Shown piece by piece: positions 1 through 12,260 of a stretch of DNA of 64,000 bases. Numbering within the stretch: position 1 is the stretch's first letter; each line of letters starts with the position of its first letter. Both the position numbers and the translations under genes were made by a program. The stretch comes from Meloidogyne chitwoodi (Eukaryota; Nematoda; Chromadorea; Rhabditida; Meloidogynidae): contig JACZZP010000019.1 of assembly GCA_015183035.1 (NCBI GenBank), positions 744,001 to 808,000 on the forward strand, written 5' to 3'. Below the pieces are notes generated by a model, which made no database searches, was not told the origin of the DNA, and worked only from the letters and a program-made list of their open reading frames with translations.

Positions 1-700
1 AATGTTTGGAAGAACAAAACAAAGAAGAATTATTTTACTTATATGCATAATTAAATAATTATGTAATTTATTATATAATGCAAATTCATGGAACTTAACA
101 GTCACACAACTTATTAATGAAAAATTTAATTTTAAATATAATAATTTTATGAAATAGAGGAAATATTAAATTATTTGAAATTTAGAACTGTTGTGACTTA
201 TAAACGTCACAATGTTAATTAATTAATTTGTTTATTATATTTCTTATTCGCCGAACAAATTCTTTGTAACCTTTAATTAATTTTCATATAAATATAATAA
301 TTTTCCCACGAAAATTTAATCTTTAATTTTTATTTTATATTTTTTCTTTTAAATAAAATTTTTAATAAAATAATTTTGGTGGTAATAGAACAATCAAATA
401 TTGAATTAATAAACTCAAATTAAATTTATTAATATTTCTTAAAAGATGGATCTACAAAAAGTTTGTATTACACATTAAAAATATTTAATAAAAAAAATTC
501 AATTAAGTTAAAAAATTTAGGGTTGAGTACTGAAACGATAATCAAAATACGCAATTAAAACTAACGCTATTGTTACAAAATATAATTATTTTTAATAAAA
601 ATTAAAAAAATTATTTTTAAAATAATTTTTATTTAAAAAAAAAAAAAACTCGATGCTTGGCATCTAATCAAAAAGCTTTAAAAGGACAACGTTATGTAAT
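1..700. other. AT-rich stretch without recognisable gene
   Basis: No open frame with recognisable content. A short imperfect palindrome near 186-212 (gtgac...gtcac around ttataaac) recurs near 10634-10652, so it may belong to a dispersed repeat. Confidence 0.5.
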
Positions 701-1140
701 TTTCCAAAACAAGACAAACGACTAATTGCAGTAGCTCCAAATCCAAGTCAATTGGACCAATGGCCACATAAAAATAAATAAATTGAATGATTTTTTTAGA
801 TAAATTTATAAAAATAACTGAAAAAGATATTTTATTAATTCAGGTTGGAATTTCATGGAGACAACGTGAAAAGTTCAATTAAAAAATGTAATAATTATTA
901 CATATTTTAATAAATTAAATTTCACACATTAACAATTTGAAATTTATATAATGAATGACTAAATAAATTAAAAATCAAGATATTTAATGATTAATTATTT
1001 TATAATAAATAAATTGACAGGAATGCAACTACAAAATTTGGGCATGTGTCTGGAATGAGTCTCACCAAGGCTATTCATTTTGTCAATATACTTTAATTGC
1101 GCTGCCAACGAATTATAATCTTAAAAGCTCAAAAAACCAG
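701..1140 (+). pseudogene. possible decayed exons of an unrecognised gene
   Basis: Three short stretches read like exons on the plus strand. One at 701-780 gives FPKQDKRLIAVAPNP-type sequence. One after an AG at about 843 gives LEFHGDNVKSSIK. One after an AG at about 1020 gives ECNYKIWACVWNESHQGYSF. Amino-acid composition is far less low-complexity than the surrounding AT-rich sequence, which is why I list it. I do not recognise the family, find no start codon and no single consistent frame, so it may be a broken gene or chance. Confidence 0.3.
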
Positions 1141-1214
1141 ACAAAAACTATCAATCAAAAGGAAAAAAACAAAACAAAAATTGTATTGTTAGCCTAATAA
1201 TAAATTGGCTTGTT
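1121..1214. repeat. duplicated segment, copy A (pair of 12829-12920)
   Basis: About 90 bp ending in ...agcctaataataaattggcttg is nearly identical to 12829-12920. Each copy lies roughly 1 kb or more upstream of one of the two minisatellite genes, which suggests that both loci arose from one larger segmental duplication. Confidence 0.75.
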
Positions 1215-1605
1215 TACAAAAGATACATATTTTGCCAACATATCAATGGACATAAAAAATAATACAAATGTGGCTGTCAAATCTTTTGATTTGTTTATTA
1301 TTTTAATTAATTTATTCTTCGATCTCCCCTCTTTTTTCAAACCCTTTTTCTGGCAGAACACCCGTTACTACCCCCTTTTTTTTTCTTTTATATTCTCTTC
1401 AATTTTTGGCCTGCTCAAAAAATTAGAAATAAATTTTTCTCCACATCTGTCTGGCCGTTAAATTAAAAATAAAATATTGGCTTCGTTTTTGTTAAAAAAA
1501 TAAAATTGTTAAAATAAAACTTGTGTTTATTATTATTTATAATCAGGAAAAATATCCCAAATTCCTGACATGGCATCATTTTTATATATTTTATTATAAT
1601 CTTAA

Positions 1606-1810
1606 GGTTATCGATATACATTTGATAATAAGAGTAGGTGGCGTTGTGCAAATCGAGACTGTCAAGCAATGGCAAAAGTCGAGGAGAGAAATGGTGAATC
1701 CATATAATATGTTTGGGTTTGCTTCGTTCTTTAAAGAGAAAAAATTTTTAACAAGAGAAAAATAAATATTGAAGCATCTATTAAACGACATCCTCAATTT
1801 TATAAAATGA
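1606..1810 (+). pseudogene. FLYWCH zinc-finger fragment, probably from a Mutator-like transposase
   Basis: The frame 1606-1707 reads GYRYTFDNKSRWRCANRDC and then a stop. That is the core of a FLYWCH zinc finger: a G-Y-x-Y strand, W-R-C, and a second Cys five residues on. A further piece near 1770-1810 reads EASIKRHPQFYK in another frame, matching the region that normally supplies the distal His ligands. FLYWCH fingers in nematodes occur in Mutator-like transposases and a few host transcription factors. With no upstream start and a broken frame this is most likely a transposon relic. Confidence 0.55.
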
Positions 1811-2339
1811 AAGTAATTTATTTTTAAATTTTAAATAATAATGATTGAACATAAATTTAAAAAAAATTATGTTTTAATACTAATTTTAATTTTTGTTTTT
1901 TTTCTATTTTAATTTTTTTTAATTTATTTAGATTTTTTAAATGTTTTTTATTTAATTAATGTTTTATTGAATTTAAATATTATAATTATTTTTTAATTTC
2001 TAAAAATAATTTCAGTTTATTTTTATTGGAAGAGTTCAATCTTTTCAGGTTTACTTAACTAATGGTACTTATGTTTCATCTATTACAGATAAATACATAA
2101 GCACCTCTTAATTTTAATTTTTTAATATTTTTTTCAACAATATCAGATTCTTTCAAAACATTAAAAAAATATTCTTTCAACTAATGTTATTAACATATCT
2201 AAATTAATTATTAAATGAATATGTGGACGTATAAAAATTTTAAAATAAAAATTTAATAAAGAAAATGAATTTTTAAATATGAAAAATAAATTACATCAAG
2301 ATAACTAAACATAATAATTAATTAAATAAAGTTTACAAG

Positions 2340-2711
2340 TCAATGGTTAGGTTTGGTTATATAAACATTTTTGATACAATCTAATTATATAATTTAGAAT
2401 GTTTGTCTGTTTGTATGTTTGTCCGGGTTTTTATAGACAAGTAATTGGGGGAAGTGAAAATGGAGGGTTTTTATAGTAGGGTTTGCAACTTGAAAATAAA
2501 CTTGAACTTAAAACTTGAACCTAAAACTTGAATATAAACTTGAAATTAAACTTGAATTTTAAAACTTGAAAATAAGCTTAGAACTTGGATACTATAAAAA
2601 CCCTGTATTTTGATCAGTCTTTAACGCCACTACATTGCAACACTACAAACATAAACAACGCTCTTTGCTGGATTTGCTTCAATACGGACGCCGACGAACC
2701 TTGCTGCTCCA
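2340..2711 (+). promoter_or_regulatory. promoter and leader shared with the 13.3-13.6 kb locus
   Basis: The stretch from about 2397 (gtttgtctgtttgtatgttt) to the array matches 13357-13690 closely. It includes a run of about 11-bp units (aaacttgaa-type) at 2490-2590, a TATA-like actataaaaacc at 2591-2602, and the leader tgatcagtctttaacgc. Conservation of the TATA box and leader between otherwise diverging loci suggests a functional promoter. In this copy the codon aligned with the second copy's ATG at 13630 is ACG. Confidence 0.6.
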
Positions 2712-3665
2712 GTGACGCATATGAAAAGAAGTCTTGCTGAAGAATCTGAGTCAGAGACGCTTGAGTCAGAGACGCTTGAGTCAGAGACGCTTGAGTCAGA
2801 GACGCTTGAGTCAGAGACGCTTGAGTCAGAGACGCTTGAGTCAGAGACGCTTGAGTCAGAGACGCTTGAGTCAGAGACGCTTGAGTCAGAGACGCTTGAG
2901 TCAGAGACGCTTGAGTCAGAGACGCTTGAGTCAGAGACGCTTGAGTCAGAGACGCTTGAGTCAGAGACGCTTGAGTCAGAGACGCTTGAGTCAGAGACGC
3001 TTGAGTCAGAGACGCTTGAGTCAGAGACGCTTGAGTCAGAGACGCTTGAGTCAGAGACGCTTGAGTCAGAGACGCTTGAGTCAGAGACGCTTGAGTCAGA
3101 GACGCTTGAGTCAGAGACGCTTGAGTCAGAGACGCTTGAGTCAGAGACGCTTGAGTCAGAGACGCTTGAGTCAGAGACGCTTGAGTCAGAGACGCTTGAG
3201 TCAGAGACGCTTGAGTCAGAGACGCTTGAGTCAGAGACGCTTGAGTCAGAGACGCTTGAGTCAGAGACGCTTGAGTCAGAGACGCTTGAGTCAGAGACGC
3301 TTGAGTCAGAGACGCTTGAGTCAGAGACGCTTGAGTCAGAGACGCTTGAGTCAGAGACGCTTGAGTCAGAGACGCTTGAGTCAGAGACGCTTGAGTCAGA
3401 GACGCTTGAGTCAGAGACGCTTGAGTCAGAGACGCTTGAGTCAGAGACGCTTGAGTCAGAGACGCTTGAGTCAGAGACGCTTGAGTCAGAGACGCTTGAG
3501 TCAGAGACGCTTGAGTCAGAGACGCTTGAGTCAGAGACGCTTGAGTCAGAGACGCTTGAGTCTGAGTCCATGATACTTGAGTCCGAGTCAATGATACTTG
3601 AGTCAGAAACAATTGTATTTGAGTCTAAGATAATAACATTTGAGTCCGAGACAATAACATTTTAG
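2712..3665 (+). CDS. putative ESETL-repeat protein, 317 aa
   Basis: An open frame starting at ATG 2712 encodes a short leader (MTHMKRSLAEESES) and about 54 copies of the pentapeptide ESETL, then degenerate units with ESESMIL and similar, ending at a TAA at 3663. The promoter region upstream is shared with the larger locus at 13.5 kb. Against a real protein: a second forward frame (SQRRL repeats) and two reverse frames are also open across the array simply because the 15-bp unit lacks stops in them. I see no domain, signal peptide or membrane segment. If translated, the product would be highly acidic, Ser/Thr/Glu-rich and probably disordered. RNA evidence would decide between a coding minisatellite and a non-coding repeat. 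Confidence 0.35.
   Translation: MTHMKRSLAEESESETLESETLESETLESETLESETLESETLESETLESETLESETLESETLESETLESETLESETLESETLESETLESETLESETLESETLESETLESETLESETLESETLESETLESETLESETLESETLESETLESETLESETLESETLESETLESETLESETLESETLESETLESETLESETLESETLESETLESETLESETLESETLESETLESETLESETLESETLESETLESETLESETLESETLESETLESETLESETLESETLESESMILESESMILESETIVFESKIITFESETITF
2747..3562. repeat. 15-bp minisatellite, unit gagtcagagacgctt, about 54 copies
   Basis: Essentially perfect head-to-tail copies of gagtcagagacgctt. The 3' flank to about 3960 contains progressively decayed units (gagtccgagtcaatgatactt, gagtctaagacaagg and so on), which looks like a once larger array whose centre is kept uniform. The unit differs from the 13.7 kb array only in its last bases (cgctt versus cacaa). 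Confidence 0.97.
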
Positions 3666-4310
3666 TCAAGGACAATTGAGTCTAAGACAAGGACACTTGA
3701 TTTTTAGGAAAAAACACTTAAGTACGAGACAAGAAAAACTTGATTCTGAAAAAAATACAATTGAGTCTGAAACAATGACATTTGAGTCAAGCAAGGACAT
3801 TTGAGTCAAGCAAGGAGAGTCTGAGACAATGACACTTGATTCTGAAACAAGGAATTTAATTATGAAACAAGAACACTTTTCTGAAACAAGACATTTGAGT
3901 CTAAACTAAAAACATTTGATCTGAGTAAAAAATTTGAGTTTTATATAAGGATATTAAGAGAAACAAAAGATATTTAGTTACTTAAATGTGATATTAAACT
4001 TTAAATTTAGTTTATATAAAATTTTTAAAGTAACGTTTATAAAATATTTGTTTTTAGTCTATTTAATTAATTTTTTATCAAAAATAAGGTTTAATTTTAA
4101 TTTATATATAAATAAAAAAGTTTAAAAAAAATTATTTATTTTTTTATAAATTTAAAAATATGTTAAATTGTTATATCTAAAAATTAATTTTAATCTTATC
4201 CACTAAAGTTTTGTATATTTAAATAATTGTAAACTAAAAAAAAACTATAAAAAGGTATATTTTCTTTTTTAAATATTTATTTTAAATTATTCTTTTTTAT
4301 TTCAAATATT

Positions 4311-5208
4311 ATGTCATCTTTAAGTAATATTAGTTCTTTTGATGAAATTAATTCAATTCCTTGTGGCACTGTTTTGGCGTTAGTTTTATGTTATTTTTTA
4401 TATTTTGTTTTAAATTAAGTTCGTGTTGTGGTCAAGTAAATAAGGTATTTAATACTGAAAAAAAGTGTTCAATTCTTTGTGCCTGTTCTGGTGGTGAATT
4501 ATTTGTTGTAACAGAATTTAAAAAAACTAACGTGGATAGTTTTTCAAAGCTTTGTGTTAAAGGATCGGTATTTAATAAACTTCTTATCTTATTTTTTAAA
4601 ATTTAGATTGTTTCTTTTTCGAATCTGAAAACTCAACGCTTTAATTTGTTACGTTTCAATGGTCAAAATTATTTTGGTACACCATTTCCTTTTGAATTTA
4701 TAATTACAAACAATTCAAGCTTTTTTGTTGTGAATTCTGAAGTAAAGATTAGTGAAAATTTTTCTAATATGATTCAAGGAGAAATTTATAGTAAAAAAAA
4801 TTTTTTTTAATTTATTTTTATTTTTAGAAGTGGTATGTATTCTTACTTCTAATTTCATGTTATATGATAAGAAATTTTTTTGTGCTGTTGTAAGTGATGC
4901 ATTAGGACAAAGAGCAGATTTATTTGTTGATGGCGTATCATTGGTTGAAAAATTAGGATCATTAAAATCCAAAAATCAACTTTTATTAAATAAATGTTTT
5001 GTAGTTATAAAAGGTAAAGTTTTAATAAATTAATTTGATAATAAAAAAATTAGATGAATGTTTGCAAATTCATGCCAGTGTTTGTGATATTAATATTCCG
5101 GAAGTTGGAGATTGTTCTGATTTACCAAAATTATTAACTACACCAATTAAAAGGAAAATTACAGAGACTAATCAGTATAATGATGAGATAAAAAAGAAAC
5201 ATATTTAA
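4311..5208 (+). CDS. putative OB-fold (RPA-like) protein, 246 aa, five exons
   Basis: Exons 4311-4378, 4420-4567, 4607-4790, 4828-5013 and 5054-5208 join in one frame, with four 37-41 nt introns that all have GT...AG borders. The phases fit and total 741 nt including the stop. A TATA-like actataaaaagg lies near 4244. The product starts MSSLSNISSFDEINSIPCGTV. Stretches such as IVSFSNLKTQRFN followed by FEFIITNNSSFFVV, and CILTSNFMLYDKKFFCAVVSD with ALGQRADLFVDG, resemble the strand pattern of OB folds in replication protein A-type single-strand DNA-binding proteins. That resemblance is weak and by eye. No zinc finger, signal peptide or membrane span. The gene model is much safer than the function. 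It could equally be a nematode-specific nuclear protein. Confidence 0.65.
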
Positions 5209-6176
5209 TAATATGTTAATTTTAAAAATATAGGTTTTTTATAATAATATTAAATTTTTATTATATATTTGATTTTTTTGTTTAAATTATTTGTTTATGA
5301 AACTATGAATATTTTAATTTTTGTTGTAATTTAAAAATAAAATTAAAAAGATTTGATAAGAAGTATGAATATATAATGTATTATAAATTTAATAGATTTA
5401 TTATAAAAATTTTTTTAGTTGATGTATAGGATATTTTGTAAAAAGATAAGTATTAAAATTCTGTTAATAATAAAAAGCTTATAATGGTCGATATTATGAA
5501 AAAGGGAACGAATCATTCGCAAATAATGAATGTTATAAATTTGATTATAATGTAAATTATGTGTATATTAATCTTTTAATAAAAAGTTTTAATATTTTTG
5601 TAAATTTAAAAGTATAAATGTTTTAGACATATGTTTAAATCTAATGAGATTTTGTTAAGGTATTATTTTTAAATTAGTTTAAAAATTTATGTCAAAAAGT
5701 TTAATTGGTTCGCCCGGTAGGGCGAACAGTTCCGCTAGTTAAATAAATATTAAAAGGAATATAAAAATAAGCTTTACAAAAATGCAAACAAAAAATTAAT
5801 ATTCCATTGATTAAATTTTTTGCGATTTTTTAATTAATTCATTTTGTTATAAACTATTTATCGTTTGAAAATTTGTTGGTTAACTTTGTTAGGATTTTAA
5901 TTATATCATTTTTACCCATATTAATAAAAAGAATTAAATGTTATTTTCATTAAAAACTTTAAATTGATTAATTAATTATAAAAACTTTTTATGTTCAATT
6001 TATATTTAAAATTATAGGAAAAAATATTTCTAATTTAATTATTTTTTTTCCAAAATTATAAATGAAAACAAAAATAATTCATGGAAGAATTAAATTCAGA
6101 AATTTTTGCTGACATCTATTAATATTAATTACCTTATAATAGCTAATTTCTGTTATTAAAATTATATAACAATGTA
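5209..6176. other. AT-rich intergenic region
   Basis: Apart from the hairpin at 5708-5727, no gene, RNA or repeat is recognisable between the OB-fold-like gene and the mariner element. Confidence 0.5.
5708..5741. repeat. GC-rich hairpin, 8-bp stem, with tccgctagtt tail
   Basis: gttcgccc-ggta-gggcgaac is a perfect stem-loop at 5708-5727, followed by agttccgctagtt. The tail shares tccgctag with the larger hairpin at 16231-16271, suggesting members of one small repeat family. Confidence 0.6.
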
Positions 6177-7460
6177 CTTAGGTTGTAAATTAAATAATGA
6201 GCCCCCTTTCACTTATACAAGTTTGAAAATTCATAACTCATTTCTAAATTAACCAATTCATAATCTCTTTTCTGCTATATACTTCTAACAATGTCCTCTT
6301 CTTTATCTGAAAGGTTCTTAATTTGTTCTTTATTTAACCATTTTTTACGATTTTTTAAAGTTTGTCTCAAAAATATAATGTTCGGGTACGTCTCAAACAT
6401 GTGTATGATATTGACCACTCGGCAAAGGAAAAATTTCGTAATATATGCACAACAATGGGCGGGGATGTTGTCGCTTATGCCACGGCAAAGCGATGGTTCT
6501 CAAAATTTAATAGAGGTCAGGAGGAGCTGGAAGACAAGGTACACCCTGGGAGGCCACCAACCGTCGATATTAATTCTGTTCTCACTAGAATTGAGTCCGA
6601 TCCGACTTAGACCATACGCATCTTGGAAGAGGAATTCAGCTGTTCAGTCGTAAAAATTTTCAAAATTTTACATGAAGGGGGAAAGCAGATTAGTAAGGGC
6701 AGACGGATGCATCATCAAATGGCGAAAAATCAAAAAAGTCACTAACTCACTTTTGCACAAGAACTCTTTTTTCGCCACAATAAATCCTCTTTTTTGAATC
6801 GAATTGTTACTTGTGATGAGAAGTGGGTTTCATATAATAATCCTGTAAACAAAAAACAGTGGTTCACCCATGGCCAACCATTGGTTTCGGCTCCCAAACC
6901 GGCTTGGTGCCAGCGCGCGTTTTTTGTCTTTTTAGTGATGGCACGAGGTGTGATAAACTGGAAATTAATTCCAACTGGCCAAACTATCTCGGACCAAGAC
7001 TTGTGTACCCAATTGAATCGATTCCAGCAGAAAATCTGGTCTCCTGACCTTGCTGCGCATTTTCGCGCGGGATTACCCTAAAACAGGATACCGCAAAACC
7101 CCATGTCGCAAATGCGACTCTCCAGAAAATCAACCAGCTAGGCTGGGAATCTCTCATTCATCCACATTATAGTCCTGATTGTGCCCCATAAGATTACCAC
7201 TTATTTGTCTCTCTTGCTCATTTTTTAGCTGTTAAAAATTTTGTTGATCTCCCTCATATCGAAAATCACCTTAGATTGTATTTTGCCTCTAAAAACTCCG
7301 AATTATATGCTCGTGGAATTGATCTTTTACCTATTAAAAGGCAACATGTTATAGATCATAATGGTACATATTTTGAATTTTTATTATATTTTGTTGAATT
7401 TTAATAAATATTTATTTAATTGTTACGGAAGGGGGCTCATTATTTAGTTTACAACCTAAG
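6177..7460 (+). mobile_element. mariner transposon, intact ends, dead transposase
   Basis: The ends are inverted repeats of about 28-34 bp (cttaggttgtaaattaaataatgagccccc at the left, its near-perfect complement at 7427-7460), and both ends are flanked by the TA expected for Tc1/mariner. At 1284 bp the length is typical for mariner. The transposase inside is broken (see next entry). A deletion derivative with the same ends sits at 21845-22749, so the family has been active in this genome. Confidence 0.93.
6291..7405 (+). pseudogene. mariner transposase pseudogene (DD34D type)
   Basis: Pieces in several frames match the mariner order. An N-terminal helix-turn-helix region reads TAKRWFSKFNRGQEELED followed by HPGRPPTV. 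The first catalytic Asp is in VTCDEKWVSYNN with KQWFTHGQP behind it. A degraded QDTAKPHVA stands for the usual second Asp motif. HYSPDCAP then a stop then DYHLF carries the third Asp. Stops (for example TAG at 6608 and TAA near 7190) and at least three frame changes rule out an active product. This is an inactive copy that could only move if a transposase were supplied from elsewhere. Confidence 0.9.
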
Positions 7461-10295
7461 TATTATAAATAATCATTAAAATCGAACGACAAGAAGGCTA
7501 GTGCTACATATTAATTATTTTATTATTAAAAAATAACATAATATTAGTATATAATAAATGAATCATTAAAGATATAATTGAAAATAGTTAAAAACAAAAT
7601 TATTACTTTATTAACCAAATTTTTTGCTTTTGTAGCGGCAGGATTAAGATAATTTTTGGAACGTGAGAAGCCCTCAACACAGCATTTTCATCGTTATTGA
7701 TAAATATACATATATAAATGGAAATTAATCATAAATTAATAATAACAAATTAATTAATTATTAATAAATTATTTTTAATAAAAATTAAAAATTGAAATTG
7801 AGTAGTGGTTTACTCAAAGAAGCATAAAACAAATTATTCAAAAGAAAGCGTTAAAAATGACTAATCAAGATGCTCTTCTAAGAAACATTAATTACAAAAT
7901 GTATCAATTAATTTTTAAAATCTTTAGTAAAAAATTTAAAAAATTGCAAAATCTTTACAGATATTCTAAAGCAATTTTTATTGATAGATTGCTTTTAGCC
8001 TTTTTAAATTAAAATTAATGATTAGAATTATTTATAATAAATTAAATATTAAAGATTAAAAATAAAAGCAATAAATAAACAAAAAATTTAAATAAAACTT
8101 ATTTTTTATTATTTGAATTACAGGTTAATTTTACAATAATTTTATTAAAAATTAGAGCACATACTCTCATTAGAAAAGAAACTAAATTGGCAATGGAAGT
8201 TCTAACGCAAATTTTGAAAAATAAATTTATATGAGATTTTTAAAATGAGTCGAGCATTATGGTGAAGTTTTCCAACAAATAATGAGCAAGTATAGATCCC
8301 TAAAAATTGAAAATTTCTGTTTTACCATTTAATTAACATTTAATAACCTAGATGCACTAATTTCCATTGACTTCCACTCTGCTTCTTAATATAATTTATT
8401 ATTTAAATCAGATATGACGAAGGTTCTCCACTTTTTACATTATTTTATATGAAGGCTAGACTGGTTAATTATAAATATAAAATTCATTATGTAAAATATT
8501 AGCATCCACAGCATTAATTCGAACTGTTTCATCATTTAGTTCGTATCATCTTACTTTTTTGAAATATTATTTATATAGTTAAATCTAGAATAATTATGCG
8601 CTTCATTTTCAATTGTAGCATATATTCAACACTTTTCATCAATTACTTTTAATTTCTGAATGATAAATCTAATATAAATTTGAATTAATTTTTACATTAG
8701 TTTTAAAGTATTATTAATTGTGTAAAACTATTAAAATTATATTATAACAAGAATATATAAATAATAAAACAAATAATAATTTATTTTTTGCTAGTAAATA
8801 ATTTATTTTGTTGACCATTTTGAATCTAGTTTTAATTGTTGACCATTTTGAATCTAGTTTTAACTAGGTTTGATCTAGAGTCAAATTTAACTAACACCCT
8901 CACGCAATTCTTAATTTTTGTCAGTGGAGACACAGTTAACTAGTGACAATAACGAATCAGCATCTTGTACCATGTAAAATTAAAGTTATCTAAAAATAAA
9001 ATAAATATTTAAATTATTTAACGATAAAATTCAATTTAAAAAATTATTAATTTTTTTAATAATAACTAATTTATTTTTCTAAAATTTAAAATATTAAAAT
9101 TTATTAACAAACGTATTCAAAAAATCACTAATACAATTTCCTCTATTTTTCCATTTTTATTTTGAAAAAATAAAATATTGAGATGCTAAAAAATTTTGCT
9201 ACCATAAAATCCTGCTAAATTTAAAATTTTTAGTCAAAAAAGATTTTAAAAAATAAGAATGAAATTATAATAAAATAATTAAAATTTAATTATTAAAATT
9301 AGAAATTGTTTATAATATTTTTTATAATAAAGCGCTGTTTTGGGTGCAGAATAAACAAATTTGAAATGCGCTTCCGTAACGTCTAAAGTTAAAATTAAGT
9401 TCGATAATAAAATATTCCTTCAGCAATATAATAATAATAAAATTAAAATAAAAAAGTTAACGAGACTTTTCTACATAGAAGAGTGAATAAACATTAAAAT
9501 TTGCCTAAAATCTATTTTAAAAAATTTTTCTTATTTAAAAAAATTTTTTCAATCATTTTTAAATGTTTTACCAAATGTGCGTAAACCTTCAATACATTAA
9601 TAAAAAAAGATAAAAATGTTTTAATGATATCTAATATTTTTATTTATTTTTTTACATTAAATATATTAACGTGATTTTTTAACTTATTTTGTGAAAATCA
9701 AATTTTTTAAATTATTTTAACATTAAAATAAATGTTGGTAATAATTGTAAGAATAATCTAAAATCATTACACAATTTTTTAAATTAAAAATGAAGTTTAA
9801 TAATTTAGTTATATATTAAAAAAAGTTGCCTATTGTGGCAACTGTCGACGGCTATCAAGCACACGAGTGCGATTTAATAAAATAAAATATAATAATTTAA
9901 TAATAATAATTATAACATTACACTTCAATTGAACATAGTAAGTAGAAGAGTAACAAAGATTGTGCCAGTAAATACAAAAATTAAATAAATAATTTTGTTA
10001 AAAAATATATTAAAACATTTCTATTCACATTTGTCTGAAATTTCAACACTTTTTTATTCTATTGAAAATTTAAAAATTATTTTATTTAAATTATAAATAC
10101 TTAAATTATAAATACTTAATATTTTTATTATTCTATTTAATTTTAATAATTTTTAATTATTTTTCAAAGGCAGGTATAAAAGCGTTTTTTAAATTATTTT
10201 TTAGCTACCTTTATAAATTTGTTAATATTATTTTTTATTTTATTTTTTAATTCTTTCTTTTGTTATCAGAAAGTAATTTGAAAATATAATTCGTT
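7461..10295. other. long AT-rich stretch without gene
   Basis: Nothing recognisable except a 27-bp direct duplication (ttgttgaccattttgaatct...) at about 8810-8865 and short low-complexity runs. No open frame over about 60 codons with non-random composition. Confidence 0.5.
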
Positions 10296-10418
10296 AATCA
10301 TCAAATATATTTTGTTAACCCCAACAATCCAATAGTTCATACTCAAGGAATAGAAGCAACATGGAGTGCCTTAAAACATGTCTATACCACAGATGATTTA
10401 ATAAATTTAAAAAAATAA
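10296..10418 (+). pseudogene. C-terminal fragment of a Merlin/IS1016-type transposase
   Basis: The plus frame reads [20 protein letters not shown] then [14 protein letters not shown] and stops. The H-T-x-x-I-E-x-x-W...K arrangement is the signature of the last catalytic Glu region of ISXO2-like (Merlin/IS1595) transposases. No other part of the enzyme is adjacent, so this is a truncated relic. A non-autonomous element with N-terminal Merlin sequence lies at 18150-18680. Confidence 0.65.
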
Positions 10419-12099
10419 AACAAAAATTAAATGGGAATGGAAAAATTATATAATAAGATAAGATATAACATTTACAAAAATAAAATGATATATTACCCGC
10501 ACTCAATATTGCTTGTAAAAAAAAGCAGCCAAATATTTAATTATTTGTAAAAAATTAAAATAATAATATGATATAATAAATAAATATTAAAAAAAATTTT
10601 TTAAAGAAAATATAGTGATTTATGAAGATGTTGTGACGTAGGAACGTCACAATTAATTACTTTTCTTTATTTTATTATATAACCTTCTGTGACAATTCAC
10701 GTGATAGAATTGTATTTTTTAAATTATTATACTTTGTACCCCAATCACCCGATTTTTTATCGGACCATTTTTTGGGTGTTTATATATAAATATAACCATC
10801 CGAAAAAGAACCAGTCGCTCGCCTTTATTACTTTTTGCCCCTCTTATCAATTGTTGCCACCCCAATATTTATTTAAATAAATAAATATTTTTAATAAATA
10901 ACTTGTTTGTACTAAAAAGAGTAGGGTTGCACACTTCAATTTTTTCATATAAATATGTAATTTTTCCCCCCATTATTATTATTCCTTTTGATAAAAATTT
11001 TTTTTATAAATATTTTAATTTCGTGTGGTAATAAAGAAGGCACATGTCACAAAAAAAATTTTCCCTTTTTCAAAAATTAATAAAAATCATACAAAATAAT
11101 AATGTGATATAATAAATAAATATTAAAAAAAAATTTTAAAAGAAAATAAAGTGATTTAGGAAGAAAACGTCTACGGGCGATGGTGGACATGTCACAAAAA
11201 TTTACAAAAATCATACAAAAATTATTATTAATTGTTAATTATAAAAGCGATTAAAACACAATTTTGTTAATTTAAAATATATTAAATATTTAAAAATATA
11301 TAAGACAAACCTTAGGTAGAGTAGATGTTACTTAACACATCTAACTGCTTTGCACATGGGCCTGTCACACTTTCCCGAATTAGAAGTCGCAGAACTAAAT
11401 TTTAGAAAATATAAACAATTAACTATAGTAAAAATATTTTTTTCAAATTTTACAACATTTTAATAATAATAAAGAATATTTTTTACTTTATTAAAATAAT
11501 TTATCATTTAACATAATTAACCATCCAACCTTCAAAACTTTTTCAAAACTTAAAAATGGATGGACGAAATTCACGAAAATGATACAATATTAGAAAAATT
11601 ACTTTATAAAATTATTTTTTAACAATTATAATTATTTTAATAATTTATATTTAATTATTTTATATTTTTAAAATTAATTTTTCACCACAATTTAATAAGT
11701 ATATTCGGCAAATGAACGATATCAAAAAAATCGAATTTTAGCAAAAATATGTATAAAACACCTATAAATTAATGCGGAAAGTATTAGTCAAAATTATATG
11801 ATTTATGAGAGTTCACTATTTAATACAATAAGTTGATATTGTTTAACTTAAAAATGTCTTTAAAATAAAAATGTTGTAATATATGTAATTTATTAATATT
11901 TTTTATAAATAAAATAATTATGTTTAAATTATTAATTAATTTAAAAAAAAGCTAATGAAATAACCTCAGAAGAAAAGAAGTTAAGAAACATAAAATTTTA
12001 AATAAATTTTAATTTGTAATTTTTAAGCTATTCATGATGCCTAGCTATTAATAATTTTAAAAATATTTAAAATTAAATTTTAAACAATTTTTAAAACGT
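10419..12099. other. AT-rich stretch with a diverged duplication
   Basis: A block of about 70 bp (gatataataaataaatattaaaaaaaa... to gtgattta.gaag) at about 10566-10630 recurs at about 11105-11165. A small palindrome gtgacgtaggaacgtcac is at about 10634. No gene seen. Confidence 0.5.
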
Positions 12100-12260
12100 A
12101 AGGTATCAAGTCGACCGAGGATAACTAGTAAGAGTCACCTGCGGGCGAATCAGGTGAGTACGGTAGGCGCTTGCCTTGTCACTCCCGAGGAAGATTGCTC
12201 TTTCGATTAAAACCGCCATTGCCAAATCCTTCTAAGTTGATTAAAGGCGAATATGAACGA
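12100..12260. other. GC-richer island, possible structured RNA, unidentified
   Basis: About 120-150 bp of balanced composition inside very AT-rich DNA. It contains self-complementary arms (cacctg...caggtg around 12137-12156; ggtaggcgcttgcc near 12162). It has no open frame worth noting and does not match tRNA, 5S, spliced leader or U-snRNA sequences that I know. Could be a structured RNA, a transposon piece or foreign DNA. Confidence 0.3.

Noticed and set aside
2614..3612. Reverse-strand and alternate-frame open frames across the first minisatellite
   Set aside because: They are consequences of a 15-bp unit lacking stops in several frames; no promoter or start context on the minus strand.
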